A stretch of DNA of 64,000 nt from Ruminococcus flavefaciens (lineage in GTDB: Bacteria > Bacillota > Clostridia > Oscillospirales > Ruminococcaceae): NCBI GenBank assembly GCA_902760805.1, contig CACWHY010000001.1:1-64000 (forward strand), read 5' to 3'. How positions within the stretch are numbered: the stretch's first letter is position 1; each line of letters opens with the position of its first letter. Below are positions 15,655 through 23,828 of this stretch, in pieces. Position numbers and translations under genes: made by a program. A model generated the notes under the pieces. The model had not been told where the DNA came from. It did not search any database and was given only the letters and a program-made list of their open reading frames with translations.

Positions 15655-15730
15655 GACAACGTACAAAGGCATTGTAATGATCTATCGTAATTACCGTGCA
15701 TTGACTGTTCATGCGAGGAAGGGAAGAGGG

Positions 15731-15762
15731 AAAAAGGCTGACGGGTGACCGTCAGCCTTTTT
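15731..15762. terminator. Bidirectional terminator
   Basis: 14-bp perfect stem (AAAAAGGCTGACGG, 15731-15744, GTGA loop, complement 15749-15762) between convergent genes, overlapping the last codons of the minus-strand gene. Confidence 0.92.
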
Positions 15763-16228
15763 GCTGCATATTCTTTGGGGGATTTTCTGCAATATACCGG
15801 TCAAGGATCTCTGCGGCAGTCTTGACGAAGCGAATGCAGGGGCGAGCCTTGTAATAGGCCTCAGTGCGAAGCTCAGGCACCGGATCTCTGTTGACCTTCA
15901 GTCCCTTCAGCAGATCTATGCAGATGATCGTCTCGTGGACGTCCTTGAACTGCCCGGCAAGCTCCTGGATCCGGCGGTAGTGAGCGGCTTTCTCCTCAAT
16001 GTCATTGGCGGAGGTGTAGCCGTAGAGCAGTCCTGCCACCATGAACATGGACGAGCAGGCTCCGCAGACCTCTCTCATCCTGCCCATACCTCCGCCGAAT
16101 GAGGATGAGATCAGCAGGGCGGTCTCCTGGTCAAAGCCCGTAACATCGCAGAATGCAGTGAATACGGCCTGTGCGCAGTTCCGTCCCTCAGTAAATAGCT
16201 TGCAGGCCTTTTCAGCGTGTTCAGTCAT
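15752..16228 (-). CDS. C_GCAxxG_C_C family redox-associated protein
   Basis: A 158-residue protein of the family named after its C-GCAxxG-C-C Cys/Gly pattern, seen here as NCAQAV, SSFGGGMGRMREVCGACSS and a later IICIDLLKG/RPCIRFV. Members are thought to be redox or metal-binding proteins, with no established reaction. The start is the second of two adjacent ATGs (16228), placed six bases after GAGGTG; the first, at 16231, is too close to it. The start overlaps the 3' end of the comF gene (ATGACTGA), so the genes are coupled. It is the last of the RNA methyltransferase-comF group. Confidence 0.85.
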   Translation of the reverse strand: MTEHAEKACKLFTEGRNCAQAVFTAFCDVTGFDQETALLISSSFGGGMGRMREVCGACSSMFMVAGLLYGYTSANDIEEKAAHYRRIQELAGQFKDVHETIICIDLLKGLKVNRDPVPELRTEAYYKARPCIRFVKTAAEILDRYIAENPPKNMQQKG

Positions 16229-16895
16229 CATTTTCACCTCGTTTTTCAATAAGTGGAGTTTTGCAGCAGGCGCCGCAGAAAACCACCTTTGCCCCGGCAC
16301 TTTTCAGCACCTGACACAGCTCGGCCAAAGTGCTTCCGGTAGTGCATACGTCGTCTACCAGGAGCACCTGTTTTCCTGCGATAGCCTCCGGACAGCTCAC
16401 TGTGAAGGCGCCGCAAAGGTTGACCTGCCGCTCGTTTTTAGAAAGAGTTTTCTGGGGAAGAGTCTCCGTGGGCTTAGTGACCGCCTGACAAACCGGTATC
16501 CCAAGGATCCTGCCCACCTCCTTGGCGATAAGCAGGGACTGGTTGTAGCCACGCTCCCTGAGATCCTCCTTGTGGAGAGGTGTCGGCACGATCACCTGGC
16601 TTTGGGCAGCGGGAGTTCCACGGAGAGCCTCAGCCAAAGCTCCTCCCAGAGCGTAGGCGCCGTTTCCGCAAACACCTTTTTTCAGCAGAAAGACAGCCGG
16701 CGAAATCTCCTCATCGTACTCAAATGCTCCGATGAAGCCGTCAGCGCCCTCTATGGTGAATTTCCCGGTGAAGGGCCGCAGCTTTCCACGGCAGTCCTTG
16801 CAGAAGTGCTCCTTTGGCAGGATCACCTGGCCGCACACCGGACACCGAGTGGGATAAAGCAGGTGGAGCAGCCTGCGTTTCAGCAAAAAGTCCAT
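16221..16895 (-). CDS. comFC: ComF family phosphoribosyltransferase-like protein
   Basis: A 224-residue protein with an N-terminal zinc-ribbon (CPVCGQ...CKDC, near residues 18-34) and a C-terminal phosphoribosyltransferase fold with the PRPP-binding motif VLLVDDVCTTGSTL. ComFC acts in natural transformation in Bacillus and related bacteria; many genomes carry it without evident competence. The start chosen is the ATG in TGATG, coupled to the upstream methyltransferase stop; a longer in-frame start 24 bases upstream lacks a better ribosome binding site. Confidence 0.9.
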   Translation of the reverse strand: MDFLLKRRLLHLLYPTRCPVCGQVILPKEHFCKDCRGKLRPFTGKFTIEGADGFIGAFEYDEEISPAVFLLKKGVCGNGAYALGGALAEALRGTPAAQSQVIVPTPLHKEDLRERGYNQSLLIAKEVGRILGIPVCQAVTKPTETLPQKTLSKNERQVNLCGAFTVSCPEAIAGKQVLLVDDVCTTGSTLAELCQVLKSAGAKVVFCGACCKTPLIEKRGENDD

Positions 16896-18010
16896 CAATA
16901 GTACATATAAAGCTGGCACTTGATCATGCCGTTGTAGAGCTTGCGGCGCTTTTTGGCCGGTGTTCCGAAGAATTTCTCGAACTCCTCATGGGGCGAGATC
17001 ACATAGCTCTGACGGTCGCCGCCCTTGCCGAGGACTCTTCCCATTGTGCGGTAGATGTCCTCCGCCTCACGGAGCTCAAGCAGCCTCTCGCCGTAGGGAG
17101 GGTTGCAGATCACCACCGAGCCCTCAGGCTGGCGGAAGGAAGAGATGTCGGCCTGGTCGATCTTCACACGGGACTTGATCCCGGCCTTGTGAGCATTGTC
17201 CAGACTAAGGGCAACGGCTGCGTCGTCGATGTCGAAGCCGATCGCCTGGAATTTTGCGGAGCGGTCCACGCCGTCGATAGCCCGGCCACGCTCCTCACGC
17301 CAGATCTTTTCGGAGAAGCAGCTCCACTTTTCCGCAAGAAAGCGTCTGTTGATCCCCGGCGGGATCCTAAGAGCCTTCATCGCAGCCTCAATAAGGATCG
17401 TTCCGCTTCCGCAGAATGGGTCGCAGACCACCGTATCAGGCCGAACTCTGGCCAGATCCACGATGCCTGCCGCCAGAGTCTCCTTGATCGGAGCAGCATT
17501 GGAATTGCGCCGATAGCCTCTCTTGTGCAGGCCTACTCCGCTGGTGTCAAGGTACACTGAGACCAGATCCTTGAGGAGGCTGAACTTGATCTGCACCGCC
17601 GGGCCGCTCTCGTCAAACCAGTTTACGCCGTAGACACCTTTCAGCCGCTCAACTGCCGCCTTTTTGATTATAGACTGACAGTCTGGGACACTGTGGAGGG
17701 CGGAATTCAGCGAGTAGCCCTTTACGGGGAAGGCATCGGTCTTGCCGATGAAGCGTTCCAGAGGAAGAGCCTTCACGCCCTGGAAGAGCTCCTCGAAGGT
17801 CACTGCCCGGAACTCACCAAGCTCGATGAGGACTCTTTCTGCGGTGGCAAGGCAGATATTCGCCCTAGCGATCATATTTTCGTCGCCGGAGAAGCTGATC
17901 TTGCCGTCGCTGACCTTCAGATCTGTTCCGCCGATCTTGTTTATCTCGAATTTAAGTACGCTCTCCAGCCCGAAGTGGCAGGGGCAGCAGAGCCTAATGC
18001 TGTTATCCAT
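16895..18010 (-). CDS. THUMP-domain class I SAM-dependent RNA methyltransferase
   Basis: A 371-residue enzyme resembling the N-terminal half of RlmL (YpsC-type), which makes N2-methylguanosine in 23S rRNA. The N-terminus reads LCCPCHFGLESVLKFE, followed by a THUMP region and the Rossmann methyltransferase with DPFCGSGTILIEAA (SAM-binding motif I) and the catalytic NPPYGERL. The protein is full length for the single-domain form. The stop overlaps the start of comFC (TGATG). Target position in the rRNA is inferred from the family, not seen. Confidence 0.9.
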   Translation of the reverse strand: MDNSIRLCCPCHFGLESVLKFEINKIGGTDLKVSDGKISFSGDENMIARANICLATAERVLIELGEFRAVTFEELFQGVKALPLERFIGKTDAFPVKGYSLNSALHSVPDCQSIIKKAAVERLKGVYGVNWFDESGPAVQIKFSLLKDLVSVYLDTSGVGLHKRGYRRNSNAAPIKETLAAGIVDLARVRPDTVVCDPFCGSGTILIEAAMKALRIPPGINRRFLAEKWSCFSEKIWREERGRAIDGVDRSAKFQAIGFDIDDAAVALSLDNAHKAGIKSRVKIDQADISSFRQPEGSVVICNPPYGERLLELREAEDIYRTMGRVLGKGGDRQSYVISPHEEFEKFFGTPAKKRRKLYNGMIKCQLYMYY

Positions 18011-18065
18011 TTCATCACCTTATAGTCAGACCCTGCCGCTACGCTGTAACAGCAGGGTCGTGTTT

Positions 18066-20657
18066 TTAGTATCCTTCTCCGCCGCCTTGCTCAACGTAGC
18101 CAGGGTCGGGAGTGTATCCGGGATCCGGAGTTACAATGCCGGGATCCGGTGTTATTCCAGGATCAGGAGTTATTCCGGGATCTGGAGTTATTCCAGGATC
18201 GGGAGTTACTACACCAGGATCAGGAGTTACTACACCGGGATCAGGAGTTGCCTGGCCGGCATTGGGGTCCTGAGTTCCGGCGCTTGGGTCAAGAGTTGTA
18301 GTTTCAGCACCTGTGCCGTTGCCCTCCTGAGTTGTGGGAGCAGTCCAGTGTCCGCCGTTGCAGGTAGGAGCAAGTGTGGACTTCCAGTAGCCCATGATGC
18401 CCTTGGGGCAATTCTCTCCGGCGATACAGCCGGTAGCAGTACACATAGGAGCCGAGATAACGCTCTTGCACTCGTCGAAATCAGCAGGAGTATCGCTGAA
18501 CTGAGTGTCAGCGTACTCGCCGATGATATTCTTCCAGACCTGTGCAGCCTTGAGGCTGGTAGGAAGGCTCAGTGCGTCGTTATAAACGTCGTAGCCGATA
18601 GTAACTCCGCTGACGAAGTCTCTTGTCAGGCCGACGAATGTGAGATTCTGCCAGTTATCTGTAGTACCGGTCTTACCGCAGAGCACCTTGTTCTGGAGCT
18701 TAGCAGAGGTACCTGTACCGTTTTCAACAACGTTCTTCAGGAGCCTGTTCATAACGTAAGCAGTCTCCTCAGAAACAGCAGTGCTTGCGTTTCCGTCGTT
18801 GGAGTAGAGCACCTTGTGGTTAGCGTCCTCGATACGGGAAACGATATGAGCCTCGTTGTAGGTACCCTTATTTCCGTAGGGGATATAGGCGTTGACCAGA
18901 TTTTCCAGAGTGATGCCCCAGGTAAGGGATCCAACTGCCAGAGGTGACCAGTCCTCGTCCTCAGGGTCCAGCTTCATGCCCAGCTTCTCTGTGCAGAACT
19001 TGAATACCTCGTGAAGTGTGAGCTCCTGACAAAGCTGAGCAGGAACTGTATTGAATGACTGCTGGAGGAAGTAGTAGATGTTATGCTGAGCATTTGAGAT
19101 ACTTACTGAGCTGTCAACGGTGTAGTTGGTAGGCCAGGGCTTTCCGTCTACCTCCATGATAGCCTTATCGGTGTAGACCGATCCCCAGTGGATGTGGTCG
19201 ACCTCCAAGGCCAGACCGTAGCTGGAGATAGGCTTCATGGTAGATCCGATCTGTCTGGGCTCGGTAACAGCGTAGCTCGTTCCCAGAGCTCCCACCTTGG
19301 GGCCCCAGTTGCCCACCTGAGCCATGACTGAGCCGTCGTATCTAAGGGCAACGAATGCGATGTGTGGCAGGTATTCCTCAGCCTCGCCGTCACCATCGAT
19401 GTCGACCCATTTCTTAACGAAGTTCTCGTCCACCATGTTGTTGATGTCCATCATTTTGTCCTCGACGTACTTCTGCATAACAGGGTCAATGGTGGAATAG
19501 ATCCTGTAGCCGCCCTTGTTGATACGCTTGAGGGCCTCATCGCCGTCGATGTTGAACTGCTCCTTGAGGAAGTCGATGGTCTCGTACATCATAGCATCGA
19601 CCTCCCAGGTGTATACCTGCTGAGCCTGCTCCATTTCCTCGAGGTCTACCTCAGGGTGGAGCTTTTTGTACTCAGGAGAGAAGGTGTAGAGGATCTTAGT
19701 GTTCAGGTATTCCTGATACTCGTCGTAGGTGATAGCGCCGTTTTTGTAGAGCTGCCAGAGAACGTAGCGCTGACGGATCTTGTTGTTAGCCTCACCGTCA
19801 ACGATAACATTGCCGTCCTCGTCCTCGGTCATGACCTTAGGTCCGTAATACTGAGGGCTCTGTGGGATAGCGGCCAGTACGGCTGCCTCAGGAACTGTGA
19901 GCTCCTCGACATTCTTACCGAAATAACGTGTAGCTGCCAGCTGGATACCGTTGATAGGTCCTCCGAAGCCGATGTAGTTGAGGTACTCCTCAAGGATCTC
20001 GTCCTTAGAGTAGGTCTTCTCCAGCTGCATAGCGGCGAAGATCTCACGGATCTTACGCTGAGGAGAATGCTCATTATCGCCTGTCAGGTTTTTGATGAGC
20101 TGCTGGGTGATCGTAGAACCACCCTGTTCGGTATCGTATATGTGCAGGAACATATTTATGAACGCTGAGAATGTACGCTTGTAGTCAACACCATCGTGGG
20201 TGTAGAAACGCTCGTCCTCGGTGTAAACGAAGGCATTGCGGACGTGCTGAGGGATCCTGTCGATAGTAACGGGGATACGCTGTACATCGGTCTTCATGCT
20301 TTTGAGGACAGTGAGCTCTGGCTCGCCGTTCTCGTTGATCTTAGTACCGTAGAGGTAGGTATCGCTTCCGGTCTCAAGCTCCTGGAGCGTGATGCTGGTG
20401 GAGTCCTCCATAAAGTCGAGAACGTACACGGTAAGAGCAGTAGCCACGATCGTACCGGTGATTATCATGACCAGGAAGAGAGACAGCAGGGTGGTAGCGA
20501 TGACCATGAAGAACTTCTTGAAGAAGTTGAAAACCTTGCCGTGCTTTTTCTTTTTCCGGGCAGGAGCTCGTCTCTGTGGAGCGGGTCTTCCGGAAGGCGG
20601 AGCGGCGTTTCTCACAGGCGCCTGTCGCTGGCCGCCGGGATTGTTCATATTAGGCAT
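18066..20657 (-). CDS. Class A penicillin-binding protein (PBP1A-like)
   Basis: An 863-residue bifunctional peptidoglycan synthase anchored in the membrane. After a basic, Pro-rich cytoplasmic tail there is one membrane helix (about 58-85). The GT51 glycosyltransferase has catalytic E147 in TEDERFYTHDG and the GGSTITQQL motif. The transpeptidase carries S472-T-M-K475, the SFN motif and K662-T-G. The tail is a Pro-Asp-Pro-Gly repeat region likely exposed in the wall. The first ATG after the promoter is at 20657, but the strong AAAGGAG is about 34 bases upstream; GGTGA ten bases before the ATG may serve instead, or an unusual ATT near the strong site may be used. Ends in GGGEGY. Confidence 0.93.
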   Translation of the reverse strand: MPNMNNPGGQRQAPVRNAAPPSGRPAPQRRAPARKKKKHGKVFNFFKKFFMVIATTLLSLFLVMIITGTIVATALTVYVLDFMEDSTSITLQELETGSDTYLYGTKINENGEPELTVLKSMKTDVQRIPVTIDRIPQHVRNAFVYTEDERFYTHDGVDYKRTFSAFINMFLHIYDTEQGGSTITQQLIKNLTGDNEHSPQRKIREIFAAMQLEKTYSKDEILEEYLNYIGFGGPINGIQLAATRYFGKNVEELTVPEAAVLAAIPQSPQYYGPKVMTEDEDGNVIVDGEANNKIRQRYVLWQLYKNGAITYDEYQEYLNTKILYTFSPEYKKLHPEVDLEEMEQAQQVYTWEVDAMMYETIDFLKEQFNIDGDEALKRINKGGYRIYSTIDPVMQKYVEDKMMDINNMVDENFVKKWVDIDGDGEAEEYLPHIAFVALRYDGSVMAQVGNWGPKVGALGTSYAVTEPRQIGSTMKPISSYGLALEVDHIHWGSVYTDKAIMEVDGKPWPTNYTVDSSVSISNAQHNIYYFLQQSFNTVPAQLCQELTLHEVFKFCTEKLGMKLDPEDEDWSPLAVGSLTWGITLENLVNAYIPYGNKGTYNEAHIVSRIEDANHKVLYSNDGNASTAVSEETAYVMNRLLKNVVENGTGTSAKLQNKVLCGKTGTTDNWQNLTFVGLTRDFVSGVTIGYDVYNDALSLPTSLKAAQVWKNIIGEYADTQFSDTPADFDECKSVISAPMCTATGCIAGENCPKGIMGYWKSTLAPTCNGGHWTAPTTQEGNGTGAETTTLDPSAGTQDPNAGQATPDPGVVTPDPGVVTPDPGITPDPGITPDPGITPDPGIVTPDPGYTPDPGYVEQGGGEGY
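18100..18252 (-). repeat. Tandem DNA repeat encoding (T)PDPG(I/V) units
   Basis: About eight imperfect units of 15-21 bases encode PDPG followed by Ile, Val or Tyr residues and Thr. The units differ slightly at third positions, for example in GGGATC, GGATCA and GGATCG variants. Such arrays can change copy number by slippage and would vary the length of the PBP tail. Confidence 0.85.
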
Positions 20658-20843
20658 ATTGTCAGGGTCACCGAAAAAAATGCGGCGACTTCTCCTTTCT
20701 ATAGCATACACTATTATTATAGCATAAAATGGGACGGTTGTTAATAGCTTGTACGAAAAAAATTCAAGATCTGTATATTTGTGCAAAAAGGAGGAATAAT
20801 ACTCCTGAGAATTTAAGCAGTTTTTCTGCGGAGAGGAGCACAT

Positions 20844-21182
20844 ATGACAGGTTTTTTCGACAAGAGGGTGTTCTTTACATTGCTGACCGCAGCCACAGTA
20901 TCAGGATTTATCGTGATCTGCACTTTGGGGCAGTCTCTTCATCGCCAAAAGGTGGAGGCCAAGATCTCCGCCAGTGTCCCTGAGATCGAGCAGCCTGAGC
21001 GCACGGTCAGAGAGTACGGCGGCAGGATCGGGGTGTTCATGGGGGAGAGCTCCACGCCCTACCGGGTGATCGACTACGATGTTTCGCTGCTTTCTGACCT
21101 GGACAGGCAGGCCTTGCAGGAGGGCGTAGTGATCGGCAGCGACTATGAGCTGCTGCGATTCATCGAGGACATCGCAACTTAA
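20844..21182 (+). CDS. Small membrane-anchored protein with BofC C-terminal-like domain
   Basis: A 112-residue protein with one N-terminal membrane anchor (about 10-30) and an extracytoplasmic region. The segment VREYGGRIGVFMGESSTPYR followed by VIDYDVSLLSDLDRQAL and a tail with IGSDYELLRFIEDI resembles the BofC C-terminal domain. In Bacillus, BofC is an intermembrane inhibitor of the SpoIVB sporulation signal. A spoIIA operon lies 800 bases away, in keeping with a sporulation link, but short BofC_C proteins are also of unknown function. It is divergent from the PBP gene and ends in a TTAA shared with the opposite gene. Confidence 0.7.
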   Translation: MTGFFDKRVFFTLLTAATVSGFIVICTLGQSLHRQKVEAKISASVPEIEQPERTVREYGGRIGVFMGESSTPYRVIDYDVSLLSDLDRQALQEGVVIGSDYELLRFIEDIAT

Positions 21183-21766
21183 CGGTTTTCGGGCTTTTTC
21201 TTCTTTTTCTTCTTGCGCACTGAAAAGCCGAAGTCTCCCAGCTTTCGGCCAAGAGCGAAGTATTCTCCGTGAGCGTAGGCAGCAAGGCCGCACTGCTGGA
21301 GGTTGAGCTTGCCCTTGGAGTCGATAAAGCGCTCATCAGCGTCAACTCCAACGATCTCTGCCAAAAACATGGTGTGGGAGCCCAGCAGCTTGCTCTCGGT
21401 TACTCTGCACTCAAGGGACACAGGGCACTCCTCGATGAGAGGAGCTGCCACCTCATGGGCAGGGATCGGATGGAAGCCGCATTTGGCGAATTTATCTGTG
21501 TTTCTTCCGGACTTTACTCCGCAGAAGTCCACCTCCTTCACCATGGCTGAGGTAGTCAGGTTTATGACGAACTCACCGGAATCCATGATGATGTCGTGGG
21601 AAAATCTCTCAGGCCGCACAGAGATATAGGTCATAGGCGGCCGGGTGCAGACTATCCCTGTCCAGCCGATCGTGAGAACGTTGGGCTTTTCGGGAGTCCC
21701 GCAGGTGACAAGTGCGGCAGGTACAGGGGCCAGCAGAGCGCTGCCCTTCCAGAATTGCTTAGGCAT
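21179..21766 (-). CDS. Flavin reductase family protein (flavoredoxin-like)
   Basis: A 195-residue FMN-binding protein with the flavin-reductase-like split barrel (GSALLAPVPAALVTCG, NVLTIGWTGIVCTRPPMTYI, SVRPERFSHDII). Such proteins bind FMN and pass electrons between NAD(P)H or ferredoxin partners in anaerobes; the partner here is unknown. The tail is very Lys-rich. The start at 21766 follows GGAGGATACC; an in-frame upstream extension is ignored. It converges on the BofC-like gene, sharing the bases TTAA as both stop codons. Confidence 0.9.
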   Translation of the reverse strand: MPKQFWKGSALLAPVPAALVTCGTPEKPNVLTIGWTGIVCTRPPMTYISVRPERFSHDIIMDSGEFVINLTTSAMVKEVDFCGVKSGRNTDKFAKCGFHPIPAHEVAAPLIEECPVSLECRVTESKLLGSHTMFLAEIVGVDADERFIDSKGKLNLQQCGLAAYAHGEYFALGRKLGDFGFSVRKKKKKKKPENR

Positions 21767-21967
21767 GGTATCCTCCTTGAAAGTGGCGTTATGAACATTA
21801 TAGCACAGGTCGGCGTATTTTTCAATGAGGAAGCGAAGAAAAGTTGCGATGTGGGCGGATTTTTGCTTTGTACGAAAAAAATCTCCGCTGCCGCCTGCTT
21901 CCGACAAATTTCAGCGGTGAACTGTGGTAAACTAGAGTAAACAAAGGAAAGAATAGGAGGCGAGTTC

Positions 21968-22273
21968 ATGGATCTGACCATAAATAACGAAAACGGAGCC
22001 GCAGTTGCACGGCTCAGAGGTGAGATTGACCACCATACGGCAAAAAAACTGCGGACCGAGCTGGACAAGTACATAATCAACTTCCGGCCGCCGGCGCTGG
22101 CAATGGATATGAGCGGCATAACCTTTATGGACAGCTCCGGCATAGGCCTGATCTTAGGCCGGAGCAAGCTGCTGAAGGAGTGCGGAGGGAGCCTTGAGAT
22201 CCGGGGCGCCCAGCCCTATATCCGCCGGGTGCTGAAGCTGTCGGGGATCGGGCGGATCGTGAGAATTAGCTAA
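21968..22273 (+). CDS. spoIIAA: Anti-sigma F factor antagonist SpoIIAA
   Basis: A 101-residue STAS-domain protein. The motif MDSSGIGLILGR contains the phosphorylatable Ser (S57, matching the DSSG site of Bacillus SpoIIAA). In the forespore the dephosphorylated form releases sigma F from SpoIIAB. It is followed by spoIIAB and sigF in the classical order. An AGGAGG precedes its ATG. Confidence 0.93.
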   Translation: MDLTINNENGAAVARLRGEIDHHTAKKLRTELDKYIINFRPPALAMDMSGITFMDSSGIGLILGRSKLLKECGGSLEIRGAQPYIRRVLKLSGIGRIVRIS

Positions 22274-22285
22274 CAGGAGGAAGAA

Positions 22286-22723
22286 ATGAAGGTCATCAAC
22301 GAGATAAAATTCATAATGCCGTCCCTTTCGGTCAACGAAAGTGCGGCTAGGGCGGTGGTGTCGTCCTTTCTGATCCAGGCTGACCTCACCGTTGAGGAGC
22401 TCTCCGACATTCGGACGGCAGTTTCGGAGGCTGTCACAAATGCGGTTGTCCACGGATATAGAGGGAGTTCCGGGAAGATCGAGCTCACCGTGAAGCTGCT
22501 GGAGGGCCGAGAGATCTACATAAGGGTGAAGGACAGCGGCTGCGGTATCACAGACATAAAGCAGGCCATGGAGCCCCTTTTCACCACTGCTCCCGAGGAG
22601 GAGCGCTCCGGGCTGGGGTTTTCTGTGATGGAGTCCTTCACGGACAAACTGGCGGTGCGCAGCAAGCCCGGCAAGGGCACTGTTGTGACCATGCGGAAAA
22701 GGCTGAGGGTCCATGGCAGCTGA
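22286..22723 (+). CDS. spoIIAB: Anti-sigma F factor SpoIIAB
   Basis: A 145-residue GHKL-type ATPase/kinase. It has the N-box region RTAVSEAVTNAVVHGYRG, the G1-like VKDSGCGITDI and a late GLGFSVMESFTD. SpoIIAB binds sigma F and phosphorylates SpoIIAA in sporulating Firmicutes. It lies between spoIIAA (12-base gap) and sigF (11-base overlap), a translationally coupled arrangement as in Bacillus and Clostridium. Confidence 0.94.
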   Translation: MKVINEIKFIMPSLSVNESAARAVVSSFLIQADLTVEELSDIRTAVSEAVTNAVVHGYRGSSGKIELTVKLLEGREIYIRVKDSGCGITDIKQAMEPLFTTAPEEERSGLGFSVMESFTDKLAVRSKPGKGTVVTMRKRLRVHGS

Positions 22724-23369
22724 TACCAGGCCCCTGGCTGAGGAAAATCTGGGTCTGGTACACCTTTGCGCAAACCGCTTTCGTGGCCGGGGGATCGACT
22801 ACGAAGAGCTGTATTCCGCCGGCTGTCTGGGACTTGTGAAGGCTGTAAAGGCCTTTGATGACGGACGAGGGGTGAAGTTTTCCACATACGCCGTGCCTGT
22901 GATCCTTGGGGAGATTCGGCGGCTCTTCCGGGACGGCGGCACTGTAAAGGTCAGCCGAACGCTGAAGGAGCTTTCCCTTCGCATACAGAAGCTGTGCGGA
23001 GAGTTCCGACAGACCCAGGGCCGTGAGCCTACAGTTGCCGAAATTTCAGAGCTTTCCGGGGAAACTCCTTCTGCTGTTTCAGAGGCGCTGTGCGTAAGTC
23101 AGCCGGCCATGTCACTGACCTCCGCCGATGAGGAGGGCGGCCAGATTGACCTTCCCACCGAAGCGCCGGACGAGGCTATTGTTGACCTGCTGGCACTTCG
23201 GCAGATTATGGCGGAGCTTCCAAAGGAGGACAGGGCGCTGCTGGAGCTGAGGTACTTCCGTGGACTGACTCAGGCGAAAACTGCGGCGCTTTTGGGAATG
23301 ACCCAGGTGCAGGTGTCACGGCGTGAAAAAAAGCTCCTCACGCAGATGCGCAGGGAGCTTCTGGAATAG
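22713..23369 (+). CDS. sigF: Sporulation RNA polymerase sigma factor SigF
   Basis: A 218-residue sigma-70 family factor with region 2 (YSAGCLGLVKAVKAFDDG, FSTYAVPVILGEIRR) and region 4 (LPKEDRALLELRYFRGLTQ, LLGMTQVQVSRREKK). It sits third in the spoIIA operon and overlaps spoIIAB by 11 bases. SigF directs early forespore gene expression. The protein is somewhat shorter than the Bacillus homologue but all core regions are present. Its stop codon directly abuts the stop of the convergent gene, with no spacer. Confidence 0.93.
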   Translation: MAADTRPLAEENLGLVHLCANRFRGRGIDYEELYSAGCLGLVKAVKAFDDGRGVKFSTYAVPVILGEIRRLFRDGGTVKVSRTLKELSLRIQKLCGEFRQTQGREPTVAEISELSGETPSAVSEALCVSQPAMSLTSADEEGGQIDLPTEAPDEAIVDLLALRQIMAELPKEDRALLELRYFRGLTQAKTAALLGMTQVQVSRREKKLLTQMRRELLE

Positions 23370-23819
23370 CTATAATCCAGCTGTAAATCGGTAAATATCG
23401 GCAGTTTCAGTGCGGGAGATGCGGATAATTCCGCCGTCGTAGCCGCTGCCGGGGATTTTCAGCGAGCCGGAGGCAAGGGGCTCCTTGGAGTAGACGTAGC
23501 CCTCCACCTTCTGAAAGATCACGTCGGAGGTGATGATGACCATATCTCCCGAAAAATAGGCGCTGTCAAGGCCTGCACCGGTGAAGTCGATGTACACGGC
23601 TGAGGTCCTTCCGGCCAGCTTTGCCAGTTCCTCCTTCCGGATAGAGGCGTCACGGGAGAGCTCCCCAGCGCTGCGCTTTTCCAGCATGAAAATGGCGGTC
23701 TGCTTGGCGGCCTCTTCGGGGTCAGCAAAGAAGGCGTGGCGGCTGGTGAGCAGGGTGAAGAATATCAGAGCGAAGAGCAGGAAGACTGCTCCAAATGCCA
23801 GTTTTACGGGCTTTTTCAT
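23370..23819 (-). CDS. Hypothetical membrane-anchored protein
   Basis: A 149-residue protein I do not recognise. One N-terminal membrane segment (about 7-27) follows MKKPVK, so it should be anchored with the bulk outside. The outer part is mixed alpha/beta with no Cys or catalytic motif. It lies nine bases after hemW in the lepA-hemW operon. The gene is convergent with sigF without any gap. Function unknown. Confidence 0.7.
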   Translation of the reverse strand: MKKPVKLAFGAVFLLFALIFFTLLTSRHAFFADPEEAAKQTAIFMLEKRSAGELSRDASIRKEELAKLAGRTSAVYIDFTGAGLDSAYFSGDMVIITSDVIFQKVEGYVYSKEPLASGSLKIPGSGYDGGIIRISRTETADIYRFTAGL

Positions 23820-23828
23820 GGTATCACC

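Noticed and set aside
15540..15730. Possible tRNA gene near 15613-15654
   Set aside because: Only a T-arm-like hairpin is present; no acceptor stem, D-arm or anticodon arm could be folded around it.
18100..18252. CRISPR-like array
   Set aside because: The repeat is a short imperfect coding repeat for PDPG units in frame with the PBP gene, with no unique spacers. No other CRISPR array was seen in the window.
17742..18947. 401-codon plus-strand frame opposite the PBP1A tail and methyltransferase
   Set aside because: Serine-rich repetitive translation derived from the PDPG repeat complement; no ribosome binding site and the minus-strand genes are well supported.
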